The position numbers were made by a program, and so were the translations under genes. From Phaeobacter sp. HF9A (GTDB taxonomy: Bacteria > Pseudomonadota > Alphaproteobacteria > Rhodobacterales > Rhodobacteraceae), in contig NZ_JAATOX010000035.1 of the NCBI RefSeq assembly GCF_011806385.1, forward strand, positions 1-33,026: a stretch of 33,026 nucleotides of DNA. The letters run 5' to 3'. Below, piece by piece: positions 14,712-24,576 of the stretch (positions within the stretch are counted from its first letter, which is position 1; each line of letters opens with the position of its first letter). A model generated the notes under the pieces. It saw only the letters and a program-made list of their open reading frames with translations, was not told the origin of the DNA and searched no databases.

Positions 14712-16829
14712 ATGTCCTCTCAGCCCCAGACCACGCCCAAGGCCACCCTGTTGCCCAGCGTTTGCCCGCTGGATTGTCCCGACACCTGTAGCCTGAACGT
14801 CGAGGTCACAGAGGGGCGCATCACGGCCGTGCGGGGCTCCATGGCCAATCCGTTTACGGCGGGTGTGATCTGCAACAAGGTCAGCCGGGCCTACCCGGAT
14901 TTTGTGCATGGCCCCGCGCGGCTGACCCACCCTTTGCGCCGGGTCGGGCCGCGCGGCTCTGGCCAATACGAGCGGATCTCCTGGGAGCAGGCGCTGGATC
15001 TGGTGACCGAGGGCTTTCAATCCGCGATTGCGGCGCATGGGGCGCGGTCGATCTTGCCGCTGAACTATGCCGGCCCGCATGGCGAATTGGCGGGGGGATC
15101 GCTGGATCGGCGGTTCTTCTATCGTTTGGGGGCGCTGCGGCTGGACCGTGGTCCGCTGTGCGGTGGCGTGCGCAGCCTTGCCTACAAGAGCATGTATGGC
15201 GGCGCCCCCGGCATGCCCCCGGAGCAGGCGGCGCTGTCCGATCTGATCGTGGTCTGGGGCAACAATGTCACCGTCTCCAACCTGCATCTGACGCGGGTGG
15301 CCAAGGCGGCCCGGGCCAAGGGCGCGCGGCTGGTGGTGATCGACCCCAAGCGGATCAAGATCGCGCAGCAGGCGGATCTCTACCTGCAAGTGAAGCCGGG
15401 CACCGATGTGGTGCTGGCCCAGGCGCTCGCCGCCGAGCTGGAACGGCGCGATGCCTTTGACGCCGATTTCATCGCGCAATGGGTAGCGGGGGCAGACCCC
15501 TATATGGCCGAGGCGCGCCGATATTCCGTGGCCGATGCGGCCCGGATCTGCGGTCTGCCGGAGGCGAATATTCTGCGGCTGGCAACCTGGATGCAGAACG
15601 CAAAGCGGCTCGCCACGGCCACCGGCAACGGGATGGAGCGCGGCCGCTCCGGTGGGTCGGGGCTGCGCGCGGCGATGGCGCTCAATGCGCTTTTGGGCCA
15701 GCATGGCCGTCCCGGCGCAGGGGTGGTGGCGAAATCCGGTCTCGCGGCGCCGACCACCCGCGCCCGGCTGCAAGGCGATCACCTGATCGACCCGGAGACC
15801 CCGGTGGTGAACATCCTCGACGTGGCGCGACTGATGCTGGACCGGGCCCAGCCGGTGCCGATCAAGGCGGTGATGATCTACAATCACAACCCGGTCGCCA
15901 CCCACCCGGAGCAGGCCCGCATGATCGAGGCGCTGAGCCAGGAGGAGATCTTTACCGTGGGCTGTGACGTGGTGATGACCGACAGCATGGCCTATTGCGA
16001 TGTGATCCTGCCGGCTGCGAGCCATTTTGAACATGACGATATCTTTGCCGCCTATGGGCAGAACTACGTCCAGCGCGCCGCCCCGGTGATTGCCCCGGTG
16101 GGCGAGAGCCTGCCCAATACCGAGATTTTCCGCCGTCTGGCGGCGCGCTTTGGCTATGACGAGGCGGAACATCAGGCCAGTGACGCCGCCTTGATGGATG
16201 ACGCGATGGATGCCAGCCATCCGCAGTTTGCGGATCGCCCGCCGAGCCAGATGCCGCTTGATCGGGCGCTGGAGATGCAGACGCGCGACGGCGCGGCGCT
16301 GATCCTGTGCGACACCGTGGAGCCGGGCACCGCCTCTGGCCGGATCGAGCTGTTCAGCGCCGAGCTGGAGGCGCAAAGCGGCTTTGGCGTGCCGCGTTAT
16401 GATCCGGTGCCGCAGGATCTGCCTCTGGTGCTGATCACCCCCAGTTCTGACAAGCGCATCAACGCCACCTTCGGCAGCGCGCCCCTTTCGGACGGGCCGG
16501 AGAGCATCGAGGTGCACCCCGATGATGCGGCCGCGCGGGGGCTGGTCGATGGCGAGATGGTCGAGGTCGCCAATGCCCGTGGCGCCGTGACCTTCCGCCT
16601 CACGGTCTCCAAGGCGATGCAGCGCGGCGTGGTCTATGCGCCCAAAGGCACCTGGCGGCAGAGCTCGCAAACCGGGCTTACCGCAAATGCGCTGATTTCC
16701 GCGACATTGCGCACGGACATTGGCGAGGGCGCCTGCTATAATGAAACCTTCGTCGAGCTGCGCGCCTGTGCGCCCGGCCTGAAGGAGGGCCAGATGGCCG
16801 ACCAGAGGCTTGTGCCGGCGGCGGAATAG
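14712..16829 (+). CDS. Molybdopterin oxidoreductase, DMSO reductase/formate dehydrogenase family, cytoplasmic
   Basis: A 705-residue protein. An N-terminal [4Fe-4S] motif CPLDCPDTC (Cys at about 18, 22 and 26) is completed by a Cys about 30 residues later (GVICNK). The bis-MGD domains follow with LIVVWGNNVTVSNLH, RLVVIDPKRIK and MIYNHNPVATHP, and a C-terminal dinucleotide-binding domain (ITPSSDKRINATFG, then VEVANARGAV). There is no twin-arginine signal peptide, so it is cytoplasmic. The metal ligand is uncertain; the Cys of PLCGGVRS is a candidate. No electron-transfer subunit is encoded beside it. The substrate cannot be told from sequence; family names such as formate dehydrogenase or biotin sulfoxide reductase would be guesses. 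The MocR regulator starts 48 bases downstream. Confidence 0.9.
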   Translation: MSSQPQTTPKATLLPSVCPLDCPDTCSLNVEVTEGRITAVRGSMANPFTAGVICNKVSRAYPDFVHGPARLTHPLRRVGPRGSGQYERISWEQALDLVTEGFQSAIAAHGARSILPLNYAGPHGELAGGSLDRRFFYRLGALRLDRGPLCGGVRSLAYKSMYGGAPGMPPEQAALSDLIVVWGNNVTVSNLHLTRVAKAARAKGARLVVIDPKRIKIAQQADLYLQVKPGTDVVLAQALAAELERRDAFDADFIAQWVAGADPYMAEARRYSVADAARICGLPEANILRLATWMQNAKRLATATGNGMERGRSGGSGLRAAMALNALLGQHGRPGAGVVAKSGLAAPTTRARLQGDHLIDPETPVVNILDVARLMLDRAQPVPIKAVMIYNHNPVATHPEQARMIEALSQEEIFTVGCDVVMTDSMAYCDVILPAASHFEHDDIFAAYGQNYVQRAAPVIAPVGESLPNTEIFRRLAARFGYDEAEHQASDAALMDDAMDASHPQFADRPPSQMPLDRALEMQTRDGAALILCDTVEPGTASGRIELFSAELEAQSGFGVPRYDPVPQDLPLVLITPSSDKRINATFGSAPLSDGPESIEVHPDDAAARGLVDGEMVEVANARGAVTFRLTVSKAMQRGVVYAPKGTWRQSSQTGLTANALISATLRTDIGEGACYNETFVELRACAPGLKEGQMADQRLVPAAE

Positions 16830-16877
16830 GGGAGGGGCGCGTCGCCTCGACCTTGGCAAAAGGATCGTGAACGGCCC

Positions 16878-18281
16878 ATGACTGACCCCGCGCCCGGCTT
16901 TGTGCCTGACAGAACCTCGGACACGCCGATGTTTGAGCAGATCTGCCAGTCGTTTCGCACGCGCATTCGATCCGGTGAGCTGGCCAGTGGCGCGCGGCTG
17001 CCCGCCACGCGGGCGCTGGCCGGGGATATGGGCGTGGCGCGGGCAACCGTGGTCACCGCCTACGACCAGCTGGTCGCCGAGGGCTATATTCGTGGCCAGC
17101 GGGGCTCCGGCTATGTGGTCTGCGCGCTGGGCGAGGTGGAGTTTTCCCCCGGGGGGGCCGCCGCTCAGACCCCAAGACCAGCGCCGCCTCAGCCCTTCGC
17201 GCAGGAGGCGGGGGAGCCGGACATGCGTCTGTTTCCTCATCGCGCCTGGGCGAAATGCGTTGCCCGCCTGTGCCGCACCCAACCCGTGGCGCTGCTGATG
17301 GGCGGCGACCCGGCAGGCCATCCCGCGCTGCGCCAGGCGATTGCCGCCCATGTGCGCGATTGGCGCGGGCTGCCGGCGCGGCCAGATCAGGTGCTGGTCA
17401 CCGCCGGCGCCACCGAGGCGCTCGATATCTGCCTGCGCACCCTTGTGGACAGCTCTGGCGTGGTGGGGTTGGAAAATCCCTGCTACCCGCCGATGCGCCA
17501 GTTCGCCGAGGCCCAGGGCCGTCGCTCGCGCGATCTGGGGATGGATGCGCAGGGGGCCGAGGTGCCGCAAGAGCCCACCGATGCGGTGGTGCTGACACCC
17601 TCGCATCAGTTTCCCCTTGGCGGTGCCATGAGCGCCGGACGGCGGCAGGAGTTCCTGCGCTGGGCGGCGCGCACCCAGGGGTGGATCATCGAGGATGACT
17701 ATGATTCGGAATTCCGCTACGCGGGCCATCCGATTCCCGCTATGGCGGGTGCCGACGGGCAGGGGCGCACGGTCTATCTGGGCAGTTTTTCCACCGTGTT
17801 CTCGAACAGCCTGCGGATGGGCTATATCGTGGCGCCGGATGCCTTGATCGCGCCGCTTCTGGCAGTGATGCACAGCCGCGGGATGCGGGCCAGCGCGATG
17901 CCACAGGCCGCCCTGGCAGAGTTCATGTTGCGCGGCGATTTCTACCGTCACCTGCGCCGCGTGCGCCGCATCTATGCCGAGCGCCACAGGGCGCTGATTG
18001 ACCGGCTGCGCGCGGATTTTGCCGATGTCGGCCATGTGGTCGATCACCACGCCGGCATGCAGGTGGTGCTGCATCTCACGGCGCCGCTGCGCGATGTCGA
18101 GGTGATCCGCGCCGCCCGCGCCGAAGGTCTGCGCGCCGAAGCGCTCTCGACCTATTGCCGAACCCCGGAGCAGGCACAGCCGTCTTATAATGGGGTGGTA
18201 TTGGGGGCCAGCCTTCACGATCTGGACGAGCAGGTCGAGGTGCTGCGCTGGTTGCGCCGCGCGATTTCCTCAACAGAGTAG
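16878..18281 (+). CDS. MocR/PdxR-type regulator (GntR HTH + aminotransferase-like domain) without the PLP lysine
   Basis: A 467-residue protein. A GntR winged helix (about 17-82; LPATRALAGDMGVARATVV) is joined by a Pro/Ala linker to a fold-type I aminotransferase domain (about 115-465). Conserved aminotransferase elements are present: GATEALD, ENPCYPPM, TPSHQFPLGG and EDDYDSEFRY. However, the motif that normally reads SFSK, whose Lys forms the Schiff base with PLP, is SFST here: codon 306, ACC at 17793-17795. Changing an AAG or AAA Lys codon to ACC needs two base changes, so this is unlikely to be a sequencing slip. PLP could still bind non-covalently or another ligand may be sensed. It follows the molybdopterin oxidoreductase, which may be a target. 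Confidence 0.93.
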   Translation: MTDPAPGFVPDRTSDTPMFEQICQSFRTRIRSGELASGARLPATRALAGDMGVARATVVTAYDQLVAEGYIRGQRGSGYVVCALGEVEFSPGGAAAQTPRPAPPQPFAQEAGEPDMRLFPHRAWAKCVARLCRTQPVALLMGGDPAGHPALRQAIAAHVRDWRGLPARPDQVLVTAGATEALDICLRTLVDSSGVVGLENPCYPPMRQFAEAQGRRSRDLGMDAQGAEVPQEPTDAVVLTPSHQFPLGGAMSAGRRQEFLRWAARTQGWIIEDDYDSEFRYAGHPIPAMAGADGQGRTVYLGSFSTVFSNSLRMGYIVAPDALIAPLLAVMHSRGMRASAMPQAALAEFMLRGDFYRHLRRVRRIYAERHRALIDRLRADFADVGHVVDHHAGMQVVLHLTAPLRDVEVIRAARAEGLRAEALSTYCRTPEQAQPSYNGVVLGASLHDLDEQVEVLRWLRRAISSTE

Positions 18282-18348
18282 TCCCCAGTTGCACGCGCAA
18301 TTTCGCGCAGCGCCTGTGGCAAATAAGACCGAATTCTGAGGGAGAAAA

Positions 18349-18423
18349 TGGTACTCCGTAGGGGAATCGAACCCCTCTTTCCAGGTTGAAAACCTGGCGT
18401 CCTAACCGATAGACGAACGGAGC
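18349..18423 (-). tRNA. tRNA-Glu (anticodon TTC), copy 1
   Basis: The minus strand reads GCTCCGT acceptor, anticodon arm CCAGG-TTTTCAA-CCTGG with anticodon TTC, T-arm GGGG-TTCGATT-CCCC, and ACGGAGT followed by an encoded A-CCA end. It is identical to the copy at 18618-18692. Upstream of the 5' end both copies share CACACTTGGTGTG, a small dyad. Confidence 0.97.
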
Positions 18424-18617
18424 ACACTTGGTGTGAGGGGGTGTTTACTCAGTCCGCCCGAGGGGCGCAAGAGGATTTTTCGCAAAAACAGAAAGTTTTC
18501 TTTCCTCCCGGCGCGACGCGGAATTGTCTTTAATGACAAGGGGTTGTTTGGCCTCAAGACATGCAGAAACACACCGGCCATTGCTGGCGGTGGGTAGGTT
18601 TCGATGCGGGGAGGAAA

Positions 18618-18692
18618 TGGTACTCCGTAGGGGAATCGAACCCCTCTTTCCAGGTTGAAAACCTGGCGTCCTAACCGATAGACGAACGGAGC
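18618..18692 (-). tRNA. tRNA-Glu (anticodon TTC), copy 2
   Basis: Identical over its full length, including encoded CCA, to the copy 269 bases away. The shared block extends past the gene to CACACTTGGTGTGAG upstream and to about eight bases downstream. The space between copies has a small hairpin TTGTC (18524-18528) / GACAA (18535-18539) that may help end the transcript. Confidence 0.97.
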
Positions 18693-18802
18693 ACACTTGG
18701 TGTGAGCGGGTGTGTAGGGTTTTGCGCCGGGTGTCGCAAGCGAAAAAATGCGCCTGACGCAAAATTCTTATCCACAGGCAAATTTCCTGTTGGTATCGCG
18801 GC

Positions 18803-20545
<1,743 letters not shown>

Positions 20546-20569
20546 ATCCCAACGCTCCTTATCACAGTC

Positions 20570-20600
20570 AAAGGCCGGACCCGCAGAGGACCCGGCCTTT
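20570..20600 (-). terminator. Hairpin between glpX and recJ
   Basis: AAAGGCCGG (20570-20578) pairs exactly with CCGGCCTTT (20592-20600) around a 13-base loop; on the minus strand the stem ends with TTT. It lies downstream of glpX and about 25 bases before recJ, so it could be a partial terminator or attenuator between them. Confidence 0.6.
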
Positions 20601-20630
20601 CATCTTTTCTCAAATATCCATAACCCGCCG
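20597..20630 (+). repeat. Short dispersed repeat core, copy C, between glpX and recJ
   Basis: The segment reads CTTTCATCTTTTCTC, AAATATCC and then ACCCGCCGGC. It matches the core of copies A, B and D and directly abuts the hairpin at 20570-20600 between glpX and recJ. It lacks the long G/C-rich second half seen in copies A and B. Confidence 0.6.
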
Positions 20631-20657
20631 GCAGCTGCAAGCGCGACGGCGCGCAGA

Positions 20658-21641
20658 TTACTGATGCGCGCTCAGCGGGGTGCGATAGCTCATGCGCCGC
20701 ACCGACCCGGTCTTGGAGCGCATCAGCAGCGTGGTGGTCTCCACCCAGCCCGGCTGACGTTTGATCGCGGGCAGCAGCGAGCCGCCGGTGACGCCGGTGG
20801 CGGCAAAGATCACATCCTGGGTGACCATCTCGTCGCGCGAATAGACCTTGTCCAGATCGGTGATACCGGCCTTGGCAGCACGGGATTTTTCGTCGTCGTT
20901 GCGGAACAACAGCCGGCCAAAGATCTGCCCGCCCATGCATTTCAGCGCCGCAGCGGCCAGAACGCCCTCGGGGGCGCCGCCCTGACCCATATACATGTCG
21001 ATGCCGGTGATCTCGGATTCGGCGCAATGCATCACGCCTGCCACGTCGCCATCGGTGATCAGCCGGATCGACGCGCCGGTTTCGCGCACTTCGGCGATCA
21101 TCGCCTCATGGCGGGGGCGTTCCAGAATGCAGACGGTGATATCGGCGGGGGTGCAGCCCTTGGCGGCGGCCAGCGCCTCGACCCGTTCGCGCGGCGACAT
21201 GTCCAGCGAGACCACGCCGGTCTCGTAGCCGGGGCCGATCGCCAGCTTGTCCATATAGGTATCCGGCGCGTGCAGCATGGAGCCGCGCGGACCCATGGCG
21301 ATCACGGTCAGCGCATTGGGCATGTCCTTGGCGGTCAGGGTGGTGCCCTCCAGCGGGTCCAGCGCGATATCGACGCCGGGGCCATTGCCGGTGCCGACTT
21401 CCTCGCCGATGAACAGCATCGGGGCCTCGTCGCGTTCGCCTTCGCCGATGACGACGACACCGGCGATGTCCAGGAGGTTCAGCTGTTCGCGCATGGCGTT
21501 CACCGCGGCCTGGTCGGCGGCTTTTTCGTCACCGCGGCCGATCAGCGGCGCAGAGGCCAGCGCGGCCTGTTCGGCGACCCGGGCCAGGCCCAGGGACAGC
21601 AAGCGGTCGTGAAAGGGCGCGTCGGCGGTGGTCGATGTCAT
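20658..21641 (-). CDS. glpX: Fructose-1,6-bisphosphatase class II
   Basis: GlpX removes the 1-phosphate of fructose 1,6-bisphosphate in gluconeogenesis; in Alphaproteobacteria it may also act on sedoheptulose bisphosphate. The protein shows GRGDEKAADQAAVNAMR, VVIGEGERDEAPML, the metal-binding DPLEGTTL motif, and GQGGAPEGVLAAAALKC. The start is most likely the ATG at 21641 (327 residues), with AGGA about 10 bases upstream; a TTG two codons earlier is possible. It sits between hom and recJ on the same strand, an order I recall from other Rhodobacteraceae. A repeat-like AAGTATCC lies over its ribosome binding site. Confidence 0.96.
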   Translation of the reverse strand: MTSTTADAPFHDRLLSLGLARVAEQAALASAPLIGRGDEKAADQAAVNAMREQLNLLDIAGVVVIGEGERDEAPMLFIGEEVGTGNGPGVDIALDPLEGTTLTAKDMPNALTVIAMGPRGSMLHAPDTYMDKLAIGPGYETGVVSLDMSPRERVEALAAAKGCTPADITVCILERPRHEAMIAEVRETGASIRLITDGDVAGVMHCAESEITGIDMYMGQGGAPEGVLAAAALKCMGGQIFGRLLFRNDDEKSRAAKAGITDLDKVYSRDEMVTQDVIFAATGVTGGSLLPAIKRQPGWVETTTLLMRSKTGSVRRMSYRTPLSAHQ

Positions 21642-21819
21642 TCCCAAGTATCCTATCTAAAATCTAGCGCGGGTGCCTCCCGCATAGCCTGCCGGTGCCC
21701 CGGGGGGCAAGAGAGCCGAGGCCATGGTGTCGCTAACGGTCCCGCATTCGGCCAGATTCCCTCGCCGCGCGCTCGCCACTCGCTTGCGACCGGCGCTTTC
21801 TGGCGCGCGCTGGCGGGGG

Positions 21820-23106
21820 TTACAGCTCCTCGATGCGCAGCGCGACGGGCGTGCCTTCCATGACGCCGGTGGCGTTCAGCCCGTCGATCGCATGCTCCAG
21901 CATGGCCGAGGTGCATTTATGGGTCACGATCAGCACCGGTGCGATGCTGCTGTTGTGATCATACTGCCGCATCCGGTGGATGGAGATCCCGGCATCGCCA
22001 AGCGCCGCCGCCATTTTCGCCAGCGCGCCGGGTTTGTCCTGAAGCGCCAGACGCATGTAATGCGCCGCAGGCAGGCCGGCCTGGGCCGAGGGCGGCTCTT
22101 CCAGCGAGGTGGCGGGCTGGCCGAAGGTGGCGATTCTCAGCCCCCGGGCAATATCAAGGATATCCGCCATCACCGCGCTGGCGGTCGGGCCCTCACCGGC
22201 GCCGGGGCCGCGCAGCACCACCTGTTCAATGGAATCGCCTTCGATCACCACCATATTGGTGCCACCTTCCAGCTGACCCAGGGGCGAGCTTGCGGGCACC
22301 AGACAAGGCGTCATGCGCTGTTCCAGCCCGCGACCGGTGCGCTGTGCCACGCCCAGAAGCTTGATCCGATAGCCCATGTCGGCGGCGTGGCGGATGTCCT
22401 CGATGGCGATGCGCTGGATGCCTTCCAGCTTGACGTCGTCAAAGGCGGGTTTGGTGCCAAAGGCGATAGAGGCCAGCAGCGCCAGCTTGTGGCCCGCGTC
22501 GATGCCGCCCACATCCAGCAGCGGGTCGGCCTCCAGATAGCCGAGCTGCGCGCATTCCTCAAAGAGGGCGTTATAGCCCCGGCCGGTGGCCTCCATCTGG
22601 GTGAGGATATAGTTGCAGGTGCCGTTCATCACCCCCATGACGCGGGTGATTTCATTGCCCGCGAGCCCCTCGGTCAGGGATTTGATCACCGGAATGCCGC
22701 CCGCGACGGCGGCCTCAAAGCGGATCACCTGGCCCCTGGCTTCGGCCTGTTCGGCCAGCGCCTGACCGTGGATCGCCAGCAGCGCCTTGTTGGCGGTGAC
22801 CACATCCTTGCCGGTCGCCAGCGCCGCTTCGGTGGCGGCTTTGGCCGCGCCCTCATGGCCGCCCATCAGCTCGACAAAGACATCAATGTCGTCGCGGGTG
22901 GCCAGCGCCACCGGGTCGGTCTCCCAGGCGTAGTCAGCGAGCGACACGCCGCGATCCTTGCTGGCATCGCGGGCCGAAACCGCCGTGATCACCACAGGCC
23001 GTCCGGTGCGCGCCTCCAGCAGGGCGGCATGACGGCGGATGATTTTCACCACGCCAATGCCGACCGTTCCCAAACCTGCAATCCCCAGTCGAAGCGGTTC
23101 AGTCAT
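21820..23106 (-). CDS. hom: Homoserine dehydrogenase
   Basis: It reduces aspartate semialdehyde to homoserine in threonine and methionine synthesis. The 428-residue protein has the nucleotide-binding GLGTVGIGVV, the VTANKALLA motif, FEAAVAGGIPVIKSL with GVMNGTCNYILTQM, the catalytic-domain AQLGYLEADPLLDVGGIDAGHKLALL, and a C-terminal ACT domain (about 350-425: YMRLALQDKPGALAKMAAALGDAGISI), the usual site for threonine feedback control. The ATG at 23106 follows AAAAGGACC. It precedes glpX by about 180 bases that contain no gene. Confidence 0.97.
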   Translation of the reverse strand: MTEPLRLGIAGLGTVGIGVVKIIRRHAALLEARTGRPVVITAVSARDASKDRGVSLADYAWETDPVALATRDDIDVFVELMGGHEGAAKAATEAALATGKDVVTANKALLAIHGQALAEQAEARGQVIRFEAAVAGGIPVIKSLTEGLAGNEITRVMGVMNGTCNYILTQMEATGRGYNALFEECAQLGYLEADPLLDVGGIDAGHKLALLASIAFGTKPAFDDVKLEGIQRIAIEDIRHAADMGYRIKLLGVAQRTGRGLEQRMTPCLVPASSPLGQLEGGTNMVVIEGDSIEQVVLRGPGAGEGPTASAVMADILDIARGLRIATFGQPATSLEEPPSAQAGLPAAHYMRLALQDKPGALAKMAAALGDAGISIHRMRQYDHNSSIAPVLIVTHKCTSAMLEHAIDGLNATGVMEGTPVALRIEEL

Positions 23107-23220
23107 AGCGGGCGGTCCTTTTACCTGAGGGTCTGTGGGCGAGAATGATTTTCTGACGCCTTAGCCGCTCTGGCGCGGCGGCGCAATGTGGTTGCCGGAG
23201 TGGCGGTCATCGCGGGGGCG

Positions 23221-23523
23221 CTAGGGGGTGCGGTTGCGCAGCGCTTCGGCGCGGCGGCGCAGGCGCGCGGCGCGGGCGTCGAGGTCCTGCGTCAGCGCCG
23301 CGGTTTCCTCCTCGGGCAGCGGTTGCTGCGCCAGCGCGCTGTCCAGCGGCAAGAGCTTTGGGTAGGGCTGGTTGCGCAGCTCCGGCGAGATCCGGTTTTC
23401 CAGCTGCGGCACGCGGGTGCAGCCCGCCGCCGTGCAAAGAAGCAGGCCAAGGGCCAGAAGGGGCAGGCGCGGCCCAAAGTGGCGCAGCTGGGGTGAGGTC
23501 GGTTGCACGGTCAGGTCATCCAA
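23221..23523 (-). CDS. Small lipoprotein with C-terminal helix
   Basis: A protein of up to 100 residues with a signal peptide (RLPLLALGLLLCTAAGC) ending in a plausible lipobox at Cys35, followed by a Pro-rich stretch (ELRNQPYPKLLPLD) and an Arg/Ala/Glu-rich helix (LTQDLDARAARLRRRAEALR) that could form a coiled coil. It should be anchored in the membrane and face the periplasm. The start is uncertain: TTG at 23523, ATG-less frame, or GTG at 23508. It lies 114 bases upstream of hom on the same strand. I do not recognise a named family. Confidence 0.75.
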   Translation of the reverse strand: MDDLTVQPTSPQLRHFGPRLPLLALGLLLCTAAGCTRVPQLENRISPELRNQPYPKLLPLDSALAQQPLPEEETAALTQDLDARAARLRRRAEALRNRTP

Positions 23524-23603
23524 GTTTCTGCAATGGCCTCTTGATGCACAAATGCGCCTGCGGGTACAAGGTGTCGCATCTTCCGCGCAAGATGGGTTTT
23601 ATC

Positions 23604-23617
23604 TGAACAAATGTTCA
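23604..23617. promoter_or_regulatory. Perfect palindromic operator TGAACAAATGTTCA
   Basis: TGAACA and TGTTCA are exact inverted 6-base arms around AA, located 15 bases upstream of the TetR-family start. TetR regulators usually repress themselves through such a site. It also lies in the 108-base divergent gap with the lipoprotein gene. Confidence 0.75.
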
Positions 23618-23631
23618 GTTATTCTGTTTTT

Positions 23632-24219
23632 ATGGCGCGTACCCAAGGTTCCCATTCCGACATCACCGGCCCCCGCATCCGCGCGGCGGCCCAGGAGCTG
23701 TTTGCCCGTCACGGCTATGCGGCGGTCTCCATGCGCCAGATCGCGGGGGCGGTCGGGGTGCAGGCCGGGGCGCTGTATAATTACACGCCGGACAAGCAGA
23801 GCCTGCTGTTTGACCTGATGCAGGCCCATATGGAGGATCTGCTGGCGGCCTGGGCGGATGAGGCAGCGCCGCAGGAGGTTCTGGGCCGGCTTGAAGGCTT
23901 TGTGCGCTTTCACATCCGCTATAACCTGGCGCGCCCGGATGCGGTCTTCATCGCTTATATGGAGCTGCGCAATCTGACGCCGGAGAATTTCGCCCGCATC
24001 GAGGACCGGCGCCGCGCCTATGAAGACCAGCTGGAGATCATCCTGAAGGCGGGGGTGGCGCAGGGGGTGTTTTTGGTTCCCGACACCAAGATCGCGGCGC
24101 TGGCGGTGATTGCGATGCTGAACGGGGTGCTGACCTGGTATCGCGACGGCGGACGGTTGTCGTTGCAGGAGGTGGAGACGCTTTATTGGGATATGGTGCG
24201 CAAGGCGGTTGGCGTCTGA
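23632..24219 (+). CDS. TetR-family transcriptional regulator
   Basis: A 195-residue regulator. The N-terminal helix-turn-helix has IRAAAQELFARHGYAAVSMRQIAGAVGVQAGALYNYTPDKQSLL (residues ~13-57), a clear TetR_N domain with the recognition helix ending in GALYNYTPDK. The C-terminal ligand-binding domain (about 60-190) is helical and of unknown specificity; it resembles regulators of acyl-CoA metabolism in general form only. I choose the ATG at 23632 (MARTQGSHSD) because the upstream ATG at 23611 lies inside the perfect palindrome TGAACAAATGTTCA, which is more likely its own operator. Neighbouring genes give no clear target. Confidence 0.92.
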   Translation: MARTQGSHSDITGPRIRAAAQELFARHGYAAVSMRQIAGAVGVQAGALYNYTPDKQSLLFDLMQAHMEDLLAAWADEAAPQEVLGRLEGFVRFHIRYNLARPDAVFIAYMELRNLTPENFARIEDRRRAYEDQLEIILKAGVAQGVFLVPDTKIAALAVIAMLNGVLTWYRDGGRLSLQEVETLYWDMVRKAVGV

Positions 24220-24553
24220 GCCGGCAGGCGGTGATCCAGCGGAGCGCTTCCGCGCGCTTTTATTCCGCAAGGCGGCAGGTGATGGACCACAGCGGCCTGG
24301 TGGCTGGCGCGAATGTTTTTTAGATGTGCGTGCTGAGAAGGCGCTGAGGGGCAGGTCTGCCCTCCGCGCCGGTTTCAAGTTTATTTTGGGTCGGGCGCGT
24401 CAAGGGCAAGCCGCCCGATGGGCGGGGCCGCTGGCCCCCTTGACCCGGGAGGCGCTGTTGCGCTTTGCCTGCACATGGGAAATGCGGTTTTCCTGATTGG
24501 TGAGCGGGTTTTAAACGCCGCTCACAGGGGAAGGTGGGCACCGGTTTTCCCGA
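24220..24553. other. Intergenic region between TetR gene and pirin; short duplication and hairpin
   Basis: No gene is supported; a plus-strand frame (24209-24496) looks like chance. The region faces the 3' ends of both neighbours, so it should hold terminators. A perfect hairpin GTGAGCGG (24500-24507) / CCGCTCAC (24518-24525) with a 10-base loop is the best candidate for the end of the pirin transcript. Confidence 0.5.
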
Positions 24554-24576
24554 TCAGTGAGCGGGTTTTATAAACG
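24484..24576. repeat. Imperfect ~35-bp direct repeat copying the 3' end of the pirin gene
   Basis: CGGTTTTCC.GAT..GTGAGCGGGTTTT.AAACG occurs at about 24484-24517 and again at 24541-24576, 57 bases apart. The second copy contains the pirin stop codon and last residues (FIKPAH); the first lies just downstream of the gene. It looks like a local tandem duplication. Confidence 0.7.

Noticed and set aside
14682..18218. A very long open frame (1178 codons) on the minus strand
   Set aside because: It is the antisense of the molybdopterin oxidoreductase and MocR genes, both with clear family motifs; long antisense frames are common at this GC content, and the product is His/Arg/Gly-rich with no known domain.
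18349..18692. Attachment site or genomic island next to the tRNA genes
   Set aside because: No integrase, phage or mobility gene is present and flanking genes (recJ, hom, glpX) are core; the repeat is explained by tRNA duplication.
24209..24496. A 95-codon plus-strand frame after the TetR gene
   Set aside because: It overlaps the TetR gene end, has a composition typical of chance frames and contains the duplicated pirin tail.
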